Assembly (NCBI GenBank): GCA_020152595.1
Contig: JAIGNY010003040.1
Span: forward strand, 374,294 to 438,293
DNA length: 64,000 nucleotides
Direction: 5' to 3'
DNA from: Chiridota heheva
Lineage: Eukaryota; Echinodermata; Holothuroidea; Apodida; Chiridotidae
Shown here one piece after another: positions 23,810 through 38,800 of this stretch (position 1 is its first letter; each line of letters begins with the position of its first letter). The translations under genes were made by a program, and so were the position numbers. The notes below the pieces were generated by a model, which was not told the origin of the DNA, searched no databases, and saw only the letters and a list, made by a program, of their open reading frames with translations.

Positions 23810-26800
23810 GTGAGTATCTATTTTTGTCTTCGTTTTGTCACTTCAAACTTTAGTGTTGTGGTCTGAGTACTGTACTGGTTTCACGAAAACATAAAGTACT
23901 ATATCATCATCGATCAGTCATACTGACTATATCTTCCAATTCTCCCCTGAGTGTAGAATTCAATTTTCACCTCAAAGCCAATGTAGATTGCAAATAGATT
24001 TAGATAAAATACTTAACAGATGTTCCCTCTACTTTTTCGATAAACCAATAATGACAAATTAACAAGAATCCTAAATGAATCTTATGACTGTCCAAAGCTC
24101 GCATGGAGTATCTTTCATTTCTCTCCTCGTCCGTATGCGATTGTACAAAACTTGAGAATTGGAAGATACACTGTTGCGTGGATAGTCTTACAAGATAAAA
24201 GAAGGATTGCGCGGCCATTGATATTAGAGAGGGGAAATCAGGGTAAGTGGAATACATCTGACTAAATAAAGTCGATTTCTTTCATGTGTAGCACAAGGGG
24301 ACCTAATTCTCCCCTTTCCCATATACAGCACAATGCAAAAGGGGAGAATTCTAATTCTCCCCTCTTCCATATATACTGCAACACAAAAGGGAGAATTGTA
24401 ATTCTCCCCTTTCCCATATATGCTGCAACACAAAGTTATATAAACGGAATAAACTGCAATGCTCCCTTTTATTTGGCAGTTTGGCTTTATTCCATATATT
24501 TGTGATGGTTCTTGTAGCCCTATTAAGTATACCACAGAAGACTAACTGATTGTTACTGTAAACAGATAAAGTTATATTAACGGAATTAACTGCAATGATC
24601 CCTTTTATTTGGCCTTATTCCATAAATATTGTATATTTATGATGTTCTTGTAGCCCTTTCAAGTGTAGGGCCTACCACAGGTTATTCAATAACTGAACAA
24701 AAGACAAGCTTATATGCAGTTCAACCATGCGTTTTCATTCACGTATAACTCAACGGGACCTAACTTTCTCCATTCCCATATACAGCGCAACACAAAAGGG
24801 GAGAATTCCAATTCTCCTCTTGAGGGGAGAATTGGAAGATATTGCCGTCATACTCAGCTTTAGTTAAGAAAAGTTGAGCTCCCATTGATCCCATGTACAC
24901 TTCATAGACTAACAGCATAATTTGGTTGTCATAACAGTCATTTAGATAAATAACAAATACCTGATCATTAATACCTTCTTTTATTTTACAGATTGTATAC
25001 CCCCATTTATTTTTACTTGCTTATAAGTTCAATTTTACACTTATAGATGGTGAAGAAAAATAGGGCCACAATTGAAGTGGCAACCATATTGGTTTATTAA
25101 TGTTAGGCTGTATCCCTGACCAAGAAACTTTTAAAAATTGCAAGATAAGTTTCTTAACAATCCTTTCCGTGCAAATAATATTCAAAAACTTTCCTCGTCA
25201 GGTGCCAAGTCAGAGAAAGTTTGAAATCATGTTAGACATAAATGAATAGTCGTTTGTTTACAACCTCTATCAATTTCATTGACACTTATTAATAAATGAT
25301 TAAATAACAGTCAGTATATTGTTGGAAGGATATTTTCATCCCTAATTTTGGATTTGTTCATGATCAAATCTAACTAGTTCGATTTATCTTGATTTCACCA
25401 ATAAAAAAGGACTGGATTTTCATTCTAAAGGCACATGGGATGAGTCCTCAAAAAATGTCTCCAAATTTTCCCCAAATTTTGCACCTAAAATAATTTGTTC
25501 ATGAGCAAATGTAAGTAACTAGATTGAATATGATTTCAGTAAAAAATTACGACTATAATTTTATTTTTACGGCACTTGAAAAAAGTCCTAAAAAAAGTGT
25601 CTCAAATTTCTCTTTTTTTGTTGTTGTTGATGGTGAGGAAATACTGTTGCCTCTTTCTTATTAATGGGTATAGACCCAGAGAATGATGGGGATATATACC
25701 CGGGCCACTCTGGTAAACTCCACTTAAAGTTTTTTCACACAATAAAGTTGGAAGAATGTTCATTTATTCCCCATCTTTTTTAGATGGATTTACGCAGCTA
25801 GTTTTAGGATGTACAGTAGAAGCTTGGAGTGTCGCTTGGAGTGTCATTCATTGCAATTAAATTACAACATCACTATTTGTTTGAATATAGATTACTCCTA
25901 TAAAAGTTGAAGAACAACTTTTGTGGGAAAATGATGAAGCAGAGGTTCGCATGTATCGCTGTCCATTGATCACCTTCACCCCTAATGGCAATTTACTGGT
26001 TGTAACAGAAGGAAGAAAAACATCAGGAGGAGATGCAAGTTCAAAGTTCATTGCAGCTAGAAGATCAGAAGATGGAGGTGCATAATCATGTTTCTTTAAT
26101 GATAAACCAGGTTTTAATTTTCTGAATATTTTTATGGACTTTGCAATATGACATTACTTATTTTGATAGTTTATCTTTTATAAATGAATACTAATCTTTT
26201 TAATAATTTATTGTAGTATATTACCCATTTTTTTTTTTATTGTCTCTACTGTACATAGGAAATTGCTGAGCAAAGGTTAAAGACTTTTAATATCTGCAAA
26301 TTGTGAGTGCCACAACACATAATACTGTTACCAACAGTATCCAAAAAAGTCACCATTTGGCCAAGCTTGACTATGGCAATATTGTCTACTGTGTCGCTCA
26401 CAACTCATACCTCAACCACATCAACACCATCCAAAATGAAGCCCTCAGGCTTTGTCTAGGTGCCTACAGGACCTCCCCAACCACTAGCCTTCATGTTGAA
26501 GCCAACAACCTCCCCCTTCCTTTCTACTTAAATGTAGAAAGCTTAGCCTCTCCTATGCTTTCATAGTTCTCACCAACACCCAGAACCCTGTTTACAACCT
26601 CATTAGGTACCCCAAATTCTCCAGCCTTTTTAATAGGACTAAAACCCTATCCCCTCTTCAGCTTACGCATTAAATCAGACCTCTCCCATCTCGGCATCAA
26701 CCTCGCCACTCTCGGCACCTTCTCCTGGCCCACTTTTCCTCCTTGAGCCACCCCCTCCCTCCTATCCACCTGGGCCACTCCACTCATCACAAAACCCAAA

Positions 26801-29800
26801 CCCATTCTAACCATTTATACTGATGGCTCCAAGGAAGGCAACAAGACAGCTGCTGCTGCTGTCATCCAAGACATCATCATTCTCAAAACGCAGACTTCCC
26901 GACTACTCGTCCATCTTTTCAACCGGGGCAAAGGCCATCCTCCTTGCCCTCAACTTTATTGAGTACTCTCCGCTCAACCACTTTGCCATTTTCTCCGACT
27001 CAAAGGCTGTTCTTCTTTGCTCACTTTTAAATGGGATAACTTCACATCTCGCCTCTTTCTCCGAAAACTCCTTTCGCCCACTATCTGCAGGAAAAGTGTT
27101 TTTTTCTTCTGGATACCCAGCCATGTTGGCATCCTTGGCAATGGCAGGGCTGATGCAGCCGCTAAGCTTGCCCTCAACCTCCCCCTACTTCTTTTCCCAA
27201 AACCCTCTTTGACATCAAACCGCTTACTACTTCCCTTCTCTGTGACTGCTGGCAAACCTCATGAAACTCCCAATTTGATAACAAACTCCACGTCATCCAG
27301 CCCACCATTCCGATCAAACCACCATCAACAACCTCTCTGGTATCGACAACTTTCATATTACCCATCTTACAATTGGTCACACCCACCTCACTCACTCCCA
27401 CCTTCTTATTGGCTCCCCCTAATCCCTCTGCAACAATTGCCATTACACCCTTAGACATGTCACTGGTGACAAATTCTAGTGTATTGAGATCCGTTTTCAT
27501 GTTATGGATCTTGAGTTTTGAGACCCTTTTGTTAAAAGAGCTAACATACATTTAATTTCTTGGAAACATTTTTCTCTTTTGTGACTTCTGAATTTTCTTA
27601 GCACTTGGTCATCTGTCACCTATTACACTAATGGATATCAGTTTTAAATAGGCCTACTTCAAGCTCCAATTCACTTAAAATTTATGTTTCCTTCCTTGTT
27701 TCATTATCTGTGAGTTCAAAATTATTAGAAAAAGGTAATCTTACATATTTCTGGCTGAGATTTTGTTGAGGATTAGTTTGATGCTAAGACTTTTCATGCA
27801 GTGATAGGAACTAGAAGTTACCCTGTGGGAAATACAGTATCACAATTTTAAGGACCACATGCTCATCTAGGGTTAAAGCCGTTCTATGGATGTTACAACC
27901 AGTAATAAACATGCTAATCAACCGGTGTTGGGGAATGGGGAGGGGGAGGGGGATTATTCTACGCCATTGTCCCCTCTGTCTCTGTGTTTCTTGTAAACGC
28001 CTTTTTTTTTCTTTTTTTTTTGCTTGTGTATCATCAATGATATTTCATTTATAACACAAACTTTTTCCTACAGGCTATAACTGGAGTACAGAGAGATTCA
28101 TACATGATGATGGCTTCGTAGTTGATGGCGACAATCTTGGCGTCATACTCGTAGATGAAATCAACAAAGCAGTTTACGTCTTCTTCGTTTTATGTCCTCA
28201 CCATGTGGACTGTGACATATCATCAGTGATGTACATAAAGAGTGTGGACGATGGCATCACTTTCGGAAAACCTGTGAATGTTTCGGCTCAGGCGGGGATG
28301 AGAGATTTTGCTCCAGGTCCAGGCTATGGGATACAGGTAATTTAATGTGATGGGTGACTCACCATCGAGGCTAGGGGAGTAGGGGTGTACTCCCCCCCCC
28401 CCCTACCCTCAAATTCTTTTGGGGATAATCATTGTTTCTAGTGAAATATTGAATTATATGTACTGTATAATTGAAAGGATCTTTGATACCTTTCCTGCAG
28501 GCTTGGAAAAAGAGGTGCTACCTCATATTCCTTAAAATACCCATCTCTGATACCATGTAGGGATGTGAACGTTTACCCATTATTGTGTACACAATAGAAA
28601 ACATTGTTTACCATTTACAAAATTAATGCATCGTTTACATGGAAAAATCACCCTGAAAGTGCTCTTATCAGCTTCCCAACAACACAATCAAGGATCTTAC
28701 AATTCAAACTTAACAAATGATCAACAAAGGATTAATCCTATTTAATGCAGGAATAATGTAGAGGCTTTGGCTTGATTAACAATGCTACATTACTATTGTT
28801 AGGCAGAAATCTGAATTTTTACAAACTATAAAAGTGACCCAGAAATACATGTACAAAACAGCATTGAATGTTATTTTCACCACAAATAAATGCAAAGTTT
28901 ACCTGATAAGTCAAATAAATTGCACTAAAAAAAAGAAAAAAAGATTGTGAAATAAACAAACAAAATGTTTTACAGTTGGTGAGATTTTAGCATGGTCTGC
29001 AAACATTCGGCATGTGATAGTATTTTCAGCATGTGATCGTGTACACGATTACAAATTTAAAAGATGGATGGTTTATCATTTACTGAATTGAAGGATAATG
29101 TACATCCATAATACCATGGACAACAAAACTTGCCTTACCATTCCTTTGCCGTGTTATAATAAAAATCTAAACATCTTTAGTTGAATCTGCTGAGAAGCTA
29201 AATTTTTGTAAAGGAAGCTGTCCATTAACCCTGTTTGAAATAAGCAAGAAGAAAATGCAGAAGTGCTCGCTACGTTACTGGTAATTATGATCTACTTCAA
29301 GGCAGAAGTGCTCGCTACGTTACTGGTAATTATGATCTGGTTCAACGCAGAAGTGTTCGCTACGTTACTGGTAATTATGATCTAGTTCAAGGCAGAAGTG
29401 CTTGCTACGTTACTGGTAATTATGATCTACTTCAAGGCAGAAGTGCTCGCTACGTTACTGGTAATTATGATCTGGTTCAACGCAGAAGTGTTCGCTACGT
29501 TACTGGTAATTATGATCTACTTCAAGGCAGAAGTGCTTGCTATGTTACTGGTAATTATGATCTGGTTCAACGCAGAAGTGCTCGCTACGTTACTGGTAAT
29601 TATGATCTAGTTCAAGGCAGAAGTGCTTGCTACGTTACTGGTAATTATGATCTACTTCAAGGCAGAAGTGCTCGCTACGTTACTGGTAATTACGATCTGG
29701 TATAACGCAGAAGTGCTCGCTACGTACTGGTAATTACGATCTACTTTAACGCAGAAGTGCTCGCTACATTACTGGTAATTATGATCTGCTTCAATGCAGA

Positions 29801-32800
29801 AGTGTTGCTACATTACTGGTAATTATGATCTGGTTCAAAGCAAAAGTGCTCGCTACGTTACTTGTAATTACGATCTAATTCAACGCAGAAGTGCTCGCTA
29901 CGTTACTGGTAATTATGATCTGCTTCAATGCAGAAGTGTTGCTACGTTACTGGTAATTACGATCTGGTTCAAAGCAGAAGTGCTCGCTACGTTACTGGTA
30001 ATTATGATCTAGATCAACGCAGAATTGCTCGCTACATTACTGATAATTATGATCTAGTACAACGCAGAAGTGCTCGCTACATTACTGGTAATTAGATCTG
30101 GTTCAATGCAGCAGTGCTCACTATGTTATTAGTAATTAGGATCACACCAGTGTAAATGCCATACTGAATGACCTTCAGTGACCAACACTTCAAATTAATG
30201 GTGCACTTCAGTGCACCTTTACTTTTGGCCTTACACGCCTACACAGCCGCAGTGCGTTTATCTTCAGTTTTTAAAGCTGCACTTTATTGGAAGAAGAAGA
30301 AGAAACAGGAGATAACATATTATCTTTAGAATATGAATTAGAATTAACACATCTAAATTAAATCATAAAAGTGACTTTATTTTCATTTGTCACAGGGTAA
30401 TGTACAATGCAAATTAGGGGTGTGTTTCCTCTCGCTAATTATATTGCAGAAAACAAAGGTAGATGTGTATGAAAATTGTTCTAAACATATTTCTATATTG
30501 AGAAATCATTTGAAACAGATTTAAACAATGATTAATCAGACAGTGCAGGAGGTGACCATGTAATCGTCCATACTGTAATAGGAAATACAGTTATGCATTC
30601 AAAAGTAAGGATTCTTAATGCTAAATGAAAACTGAAAGCAAAACTGAAGATCAAGTCATTATTTGAAGTGAAACCAATGAGACAAAGCAGGGAATAAGTT
30701 TAATCAGGTGTGTTGTTTAGGGAAATAATCAAAGGGGGATATTAACAAATTTTGAATAAGAAATGAGTATTAGGTCAGTTTTATGTCACTTCAAATACAG
30801 ATAAATTATATTGTATTATAAACTTTTTGCTCTGTATATATGTACACATATGACATATATACACATGTAAGACGGGGGCTTATTTTCATTCACACCGTTA
30901 AATGCAATTTCAATTTCAAAGACACCATTTTTGCAAGTCAGGATAAACAACCCCGCCTCCTCTAGGAACTAAAAATTAATATTTGAACCCAAAAAGGATA
31001 AAACTGTGAGCGAGCATTCAATAAAACACAGAGAACCAATATATGAGGATAGCTCAAAATCTTTTGAGTATTTCTGATAGAATAGCAATAATAATGTGGT
31101 CTGAGAGTTATGTAGCAATATTAATTCAAATTTTAAGTTTAAGATAACTTACAGATTTAGATCCAATAACTACTATAACTGTGAAACCTGTGTGCACACT
31201 TAATAAATCTAGAGTTCATCTCAGAAAGGTTCCGCTAGAACGCACTTCTTGGAAGGTGTCCGTCTTAATCGAAAATCCTACTCTGTCGTCGAGACACTCG
31301 ACATACAGGAATACAGAATATGTTCACGTTGGCACAAAGATTTGTAAGTTGCAAGTAATCAAAATAACAGTTTCAGTCTCTGGAACGATGAGTAATGATC
31401 AGAGTGTTGAAAATAGGGTTATTTCTGATGCTTTTCAATGTCCTGCTTCAGTAAAGTGGTCTACAAAAATCTGACTTCTTACAAGATGGTGATGGATTAT
31501 TTCAAAACAACTATTCAAAGTTTTTGCCCATGTACTGCAGGCAAACCTCATGGAAGTCCCAAATTGATAACAAACTCCATGTCATCCAGCCTACAATTCC
31601 GATCAAATCCACCATCAACAACCTCTCTCGTATCGACAACATTCATATTACCCGTCTTAGAATTGGTCACACCCAGCTCACTCACTCCCACCTCCTTATT
31701 GGTTCCCCCCAACCCCTCTGTAACAATTGCCACTGCATCCTCACTATCCATCACGTTCTCCTCGCTTGCCCCCTGTACAACCTTCCCAGAGCTTCCCTCC
31801 CTCCCCACAACTCAATTGCTGACTTCTTCCAGAAAAATCCTCTGGATAAAATGATCTCCTTCCTTCATCATGCTTCCCTCTACAACCATATTAAATTCTC
31901 CTCTTCCACCTCATCCCTACTTTGTTTTTGTTTCACCCAAGCACCTCCTCTCTCGATCACAGCTTTCTGACTTTTGTTCTTGAATTTCTCTCATTCTCCC
32001 TCTGTTTTCTTTCCTTCCTACCTCTAGAATGATCTGACCTCTCAGGCACAATTTGACCCTCGTTGTCATGGTGCTGTTAAGACCTCATCAAACAAACAAA
32101 CTGCAGAGTAGCAAAATGTTCCAAGTTGAACAAATATTATTTTAAATTCAAGCTGCAAAAATGTTCGGATAAATGTTGTCTGGAACAAAACTTTGGTTAG
32201 ACTTCTCGATAATTTCTTCTGTCAACAGATGTTGTACTCTGTTGGTTGTTTGACTTCTTCTGTCAACAGGTGTTGTACTTGGTTGGTCATTTGACTTCTC
32301 ACGAGCACATCCAAAATCAGTGTATTTAAACATTTTGACAGGCAGTAAAATTATTCTAGAATTAATCAAAGATTAATCAACAAATTCCTGTCTCTAAAAT
32401 ATCATAAAAATTTCAGGGAAATACTTGTTTACTACAGACTACTACTATTGTGACCTCAGAGGAAAACAGATGATGTCAGAGACATCATAGGCCATTCATA
32501 ACATTCCTGACTAAAATACACCAAAACATAACAAACGCCTGTCCATAAGTATCGATGCCATTTATACCTTCCTTGAAACATATTAAATCTCTCACTTTGC
32601 ATAAGATGGCTCAAGGACCTTTACAATAGAGAGGTCACTCAATGACACATATTTAACAGTAATTTGTCTCATACAATTCTAGGTAGAAGGGACTTATTAT
32701 TCTCTTTGGTCATTTTTATTACCAAAAATGGTAGGAAAGCAATCCTTCTTCCAAGTAAAAGAAGTAATTCACAAGATGCTATTCAAGTACTTTTAAAGTA

Positions 32801-35800
32801 GCATGTTCACTATAAGGATACATTTTCAGCTCCTTACACACATATGTACATAAGCAGGATTTGCCTACCAAAAGGGGCAAGAATATAGAATCACCCTAAA
32901 ATACAAAAAACACCATACAAAAGATATAACTATGGGAAAGAAGGATTTGTTTCTGTATAAATGTACACATAGAGCCAACTATGTTGGCTGGATTATTCAA
33001 AATGCTTTTACAACTATAACAAAGGTTAATGGCACATATGCCAAAATATTGTTACTGAAGCTGTCGAGGCCACTGGTAATCACCTATTCAATGTCATGGT
33101 ATGCATATGCAAAATCTAACTTTAAAATATCTTTAAATATGTCTTCCGCCCTCTACATCCTTAATCTTCTGAGGTGGCACCATTAAGTTGTAACCATGAG
33201 CATCCCAATGCCCCCTGAAACAACATTGTGCTTTTTTCACCATTTTTTTTTTTTGAAGTCCTCTTTCATATAAGATGGACTTATTTGACCCCTGAACTAA
33301 TCCCTTAGCAACTATTTACATTTGGAGATGAGATATCATGACTGAAAAGACTTCATATCATATGTTCAAGAACTTTCCTTTGATGGTTAATTTTTCATTA
33401 TTTTACTTTTTCTGAGATTCAAGAGACCCAAACGATCATTTTGAGTAAACAAACATTTGCTGAAATCCATGATGTCATGATCAATCCTGGATGAAAGGCT
33501 TAATAAGCAGAGATTCCAGACCTAGAACTATCACTAATTAGTCTTAGCACTGTTGTGAAAGCAGAAAGCCTGATCAACCTAATGCTATCAAGCCTGTTTT
33601 TCAAATGTATTAAAGTTACTTGCTTCCTCAGCCTCGCTAGGCAAATTATTCCATGAGTCTACAGATCCTTTGCAAAAGAAAAAAGTTGCGACAAATACTG
33701 GAAGATGAATGTGACTGGAAAATTTGGTTGTACTTGGAACTTCTTGTTATAGTAGTATTCTGATGTGTTCGCCTCTGTTTATCCATTTGTCTGTTTATCC
33801 ATTTGTCTGTTTATCCATTTGTCTGTTTATCCATTTGTTTGTTTATCCATTTGTCTGTTTATCCATTTTCTGTTTGTCATCAAAATATCTCAAGAACGGG
33901 TGATTGGAATTTGATTAAATTGGGTGTGTAGTTTTGTCACTGCTTATTAAAAAAAGCAATTTAAATTTGGGTCATATTGGAATGGAAAGGACAGAAATTG
34001 AGGGGTGGGGAAGTTTTCGTGGGAACTGTCTGTCATCAATATATCTTAAGAACTGATGATTGGATGTTGATTAAGTTTGGTCTGTGGATTTGTTATCCCT
34101 TAAGGAAGAAGTGATTAAAATTTGGGACAGATTGAAACAGAGGAGGGGCAGAAATGGAGGAGTAGTCTGTTTTAGGGTGAGATCTGTCAAGACTTGTTTT
34201 GTTGTAACTTTCTAATGGAATGTGCTGAACAATGAATTCATGCCTTGAAAAGAAATCAAAACAATCAATTTTCTGGACTCATAAGAAAATCAGATCAAGT
34301 AGTTTCTGGTACCAAAGAGAATCAAAACAATTGGCTTCTTGCATGAAAGGAAAATGATGGAATGTGAATTTTAGCTCAGTAGAATTCAAACAATGACTGC
34401 TTATCCTGAATAAAACTGAAAACAGTGATCAGAGGGTAGATCATGAAGTGTTTAGAATGCAAATGGCAATGCATATCAGCAGTGAAAAGGAGATTGCTTG
34501 GGACATAACTTGGTGAGCCTAGGATGGGGAATGAACAGGGGGCGGGGGTATGCACTCTACAGAGTACTAACATTCTAGTTATAATTGCAACTTTTGGATC
34601 ATGAATATTTGAAATCATCTTGAGGGCTTTCATCATATCTCCTCTAGCTCTTCTATATGTGAGAGTTAGTTGGCAAGTTTAGCTTTGCAAGATTGCAGCC
34701 TTTCAGGATAAGAGAGCTTATGTAAATACAGCTGGGTATAGCTATATAGCGGTGGGTAAGGGTGTGGGAGGGTATGGATTAGAGGTGGGTTATGTGGGTG
34801 GGTAGCGTTGTTGAAGAGGTTGTAGTGTATATATTTTAGTTGTGAAATTGTAAATCTTGACTTTTATATAGTAGGTTATTATTTTTGCTATTATTGCGCC
34901 GACGACGAGTGAACACACAATTACAATGACGGGGTCGTCACCTGCGTAATCGGTTATGATAGAAACAATGCTATCACGAAACGCTTAATACGACCCGGAC
35001 GAGAACACAGGTACGACGTACGGACAGACATAACATCGACAACCAAGTCAATGTCCACGGCCTTTGATAACCAGTTGTGGGTGCACTTTCTTTATATTGT
35101 GTACAGGTGGTCTCAATGCTTGCTCAAGCTCTTGCTTTATCAGGCTTCCTCCACTTGCTCTGCTATTGTAAATAATTTATATAGTGTTACAGAATGTGGA
35201 AAATAAAGGAATTAAATTGAATTGAATTGAAAGAAAATAAATCAACGTGTATGAAAATAAATGAAATGTGGTGACCCTAGCAGGTGAAGTTAACAACTCA
35301 GATCGTCTGACTAGACATTAATCTTTTATCAACTGTTTGCTTCGAGGCAACTAGTTCCGCTAATTATTCATTGCAAAATTCAGTGTACCTCTTTGTGATC
35401 AATTTTTTTACGGTACTAAACACCTGTAAACGATACACGCTCATCGTTTTTTTAGTTTACACGTTTACTCTAAACGTTAGCAGCTCTAACCATTGTGACT
35501 TAGCCTGCACTTTTCCAAATGAAACTGAAAAATACACTGTCATCATTATCAATGATGACAAAGTACAGTAGAATAGAATTTTGATAAATGAAATTGAAAG
35601 TTTGTATTGCACATTGTTTTCACATGTATAAAGTAATATTTTCATCTGATCAGCAATAACTTAATAGAAATTAAAAATTGCTGGTTTCATAATGTAGAGA
35701 ATGCGCTGCTCAAATTTTAATGCTCATCCTTGATTTTATTCTAGCAAAATGATTTTAAAGGATTGGTTCAGTGGTAAAGCAAGTTTATCTTATATGAAAG

Positions 35801-38800
35801 AGAACTTCAAAAGAAACAAAATGGTTAAGGAATTACTTCATTATCTTTTTCCATTAAGGAGATACTCAACTTTAAAGCTCTGTATTATCTGCATAGAAAT
35901 GACTGTTGCAATACGTCTACTATGGTAGGATGGTGCCCAACATCCTCACATACCAAACAAATGCTGATGTATTTTAAAGAAAATGTATTTAATTTTGAAA
36001 CTATTTGAATTATTTTTCCTCGAAATTTCTCCAGGTGGTAAATTATAATTAACCTTACTAGAATCTGTTTTACTACTCTCCTGATGTATCCAATAGTTTT
36101 TAAGCCTCAAAAGCGCAAGAGAAAATGTGATAGAATACATAAAGACTTTGAGAAATCTGAGGTCGTGATGTCACAACTAAGTCTTATTTCAGTTGTTTTA
36201 ATGTAAATAATAAAGAATTAAATCGTAAATATCCCTTTAATGAAATAAGATTTTTGGATGCCTTCTTTACCATTATGCTTCCTTTGAAGTCCTCTTTCAT
36301 CATCAGATAGACTTGCTTTACTCCGGAACTAATCTTTTAAGTGTCTGTAAACCTGAAAATGGGAACTGTCTTTCCCCTACAAATTTTTATGACTTACAAA
36401 TGAATTCTGTTTTTGAGATCTAAAGATATATCTCACACAAAAGGTACCACTGGAGCCAGTGAAGAGGAAACAGCCATAAGTGCTGAGGTTAAAACAATGG
36501 TTTCTTGTTTTATTTGAAAAAGGAATCAGCTTAAAATTGAAACCTAAGGTATCTTTAAAGGAATATACCCATGGATTTTCATTTTTTTATATCTGATAGG
36601 GAATAATCGTAGAAACAAAGTGGTGAAAAAACTATGTTAGTATCTTATTCCATTTAGAAGTTACAAAAATTTTAAAGTTTTTTTGAATTTGGACAAAAGT
36701 GAGGGATTGATAACATCTGTGATGTCATAGAGACAATTTCAACCAAACTTCTTTTGTATTTCTTTAAAAATGATTTGGATTTTTTTATCATTGTAAATGT
36801 GATGGATGTACACCAAGGAAAAAACAAAATGTTTTCTTGTGAATTATATATTCCACCCTATCTATATAATGAACCGACAATGCTGTTCGATAATGTAAAA
36901 AAAAAGTGTGATTAAATTTATAAGAAATACATAAGAACTGTGCTGGAACTGCCTTGATGACATCACCAAGCTGAAGGACACTTACTGTATGAGGTGTTTT
37001 TAAGAATATTTGTCTACTTTTTAAATTGTTATAACTTCTACATGGAATAAGATATCAACATAGTTTTTTCATCACTTTTGTTTCTACAAATTTTCTCTAT
37101 CATATATATGAAAAAATGAACATCCATGGAAATATTCTTTTAAAACAAAATTTTTGCAGTGATAACAGAAATTAAAGTGTATGTGTATTCAAACAGAAGG
37201 AAATAACATGGACTAGAACATTTCAAAAATTATAAAATTCATGTAAAATTAAAACAATTTCTGTTGAAATCTGTTGAATATTCCCCATTTGAATTTTAAG
37301 GCATTGATTTGCAATTATTATTATTTTAAACTTTGTGATGTATATGAATGGGCAAACCTATCCAAATATTTTAAAGGAGTGATATCGCCGTATACGTATC
37401 GACAATAGATACAGTGCATCATACAAATACTTGTAGGATGTTCATAAAACTGTTTTAAGAAAATAATTTGTTGCTGTTTATTTAGTACCTTTTAAATTCT
37501 TAACAGATCTTTGATTTGATTTAATAATCTTATCTTGGAATATATTGATACTAATTGACATAAGTTTTACTTTTATTCAGGTATTCTATACGGTGAGTAG
37601 AAGCTATTTCCTATCTGGCAATAAATTGATGAAGTCAGCAAGGACTCCTCTTGCAATACATGACATCACTATGTTTTATCTTGAGATGAAATTTCCCCTT
37701 TAATACATTGCTGTGTAATTTGCCATAACTCTCTGAAGAAGATAACTAAATTTGATGAATGGTTTACCATGCCCTCAATCATTTTCTCTTAAGAAAATAC
37801 AGGCTTATTATTTCCAATGACTATGAAAGAATATAAAAGAATTATATAAAGAATTTGAGCAAGTTTACTGTATATCAAAAAAATCCTAAAATTCTGATCA
37901 AACATAAAGTAAGGTTCAAGATTTTATCCTCTTTTCAATATGAAATACAACTTGAGAATCATTGTTGCTGTGCATTGACTTCAGGATTTTTTTTCTTCAA
38001 CCATTTTTTTCTAGTAACAAAAATGATATTACCCAGGAAGCTTAACCCTTACTCTATTACGCGGCGATATTATTGCCGTTTTGGGTGCCCTGTCTTTGGC
38101 CCTGCCTCCCAAGTGCATTTTCAAAAAAGTGCTGGTAGAGTAAGGGTTAATCAACCCGCGACAAATTCGCCAACCCGAAAATACAGGCAGCATGGTCCCG
38201 GTGGGCGGCCCAGCGGGTCCCGGGAGCAGAAGGGGCCTGACTGTGCTGCCTGGAAGACAGAGGACCCTTCGATAATCACACCTTGATTAAACCTTACTCT
38301 ACCACGGGGCGATATTATCGCCGTTTTGGGTGCCCTGTCTTTGGCCCGCCTCCTGAGCGCATTTTTAAAAATGTGCTGGTAGAGTAAGGGTTAAAGGTGC
38401 TCCTCCAACTGTGTACTTTACAAAGTTATTAATAATACAAAAACAATTCTTAAAGGAATGTTCCTATGAAATCTTATTTAATGTATCTGATAGAGAAAAA
38501 AACAAGAAACAGATTGGTGTAAAACCATGTTGATATCTCATTCCTAGAAGAAATGAGTGAGCTTTAAATATTTTTCTTGCCCGCATAAAAATAACTCATT
38601 ACGCCCAATCCTTGCTATGAATTTTTTTTTCAAAAAGTCTTTTTATCCGCAAGAACCTCCATTTTCGCGGGTATGACTTTTTAGATTCTGCTAGAAGCAT
38701 TTAAAAAACCCATCACTGATAGTTCAATGATTTTATGCATCAATGATTACACTCACAATCATCTATATGCACACAATGGACCTTAATGTGAAGAGCCAGG

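Noticed and set aside
29257-30143. CRISPR-like array
   Set aside because: Units are contiguous without unique spacers and the DNA is clearly eukaryotic. The same applies to the other arrays.
37855-38286. 143-codon + frame
   Set aside because: It runs through the piggyBac-like MITE and its GC-rich spacer; the composition change follows the repeat boundaries, not a gene.
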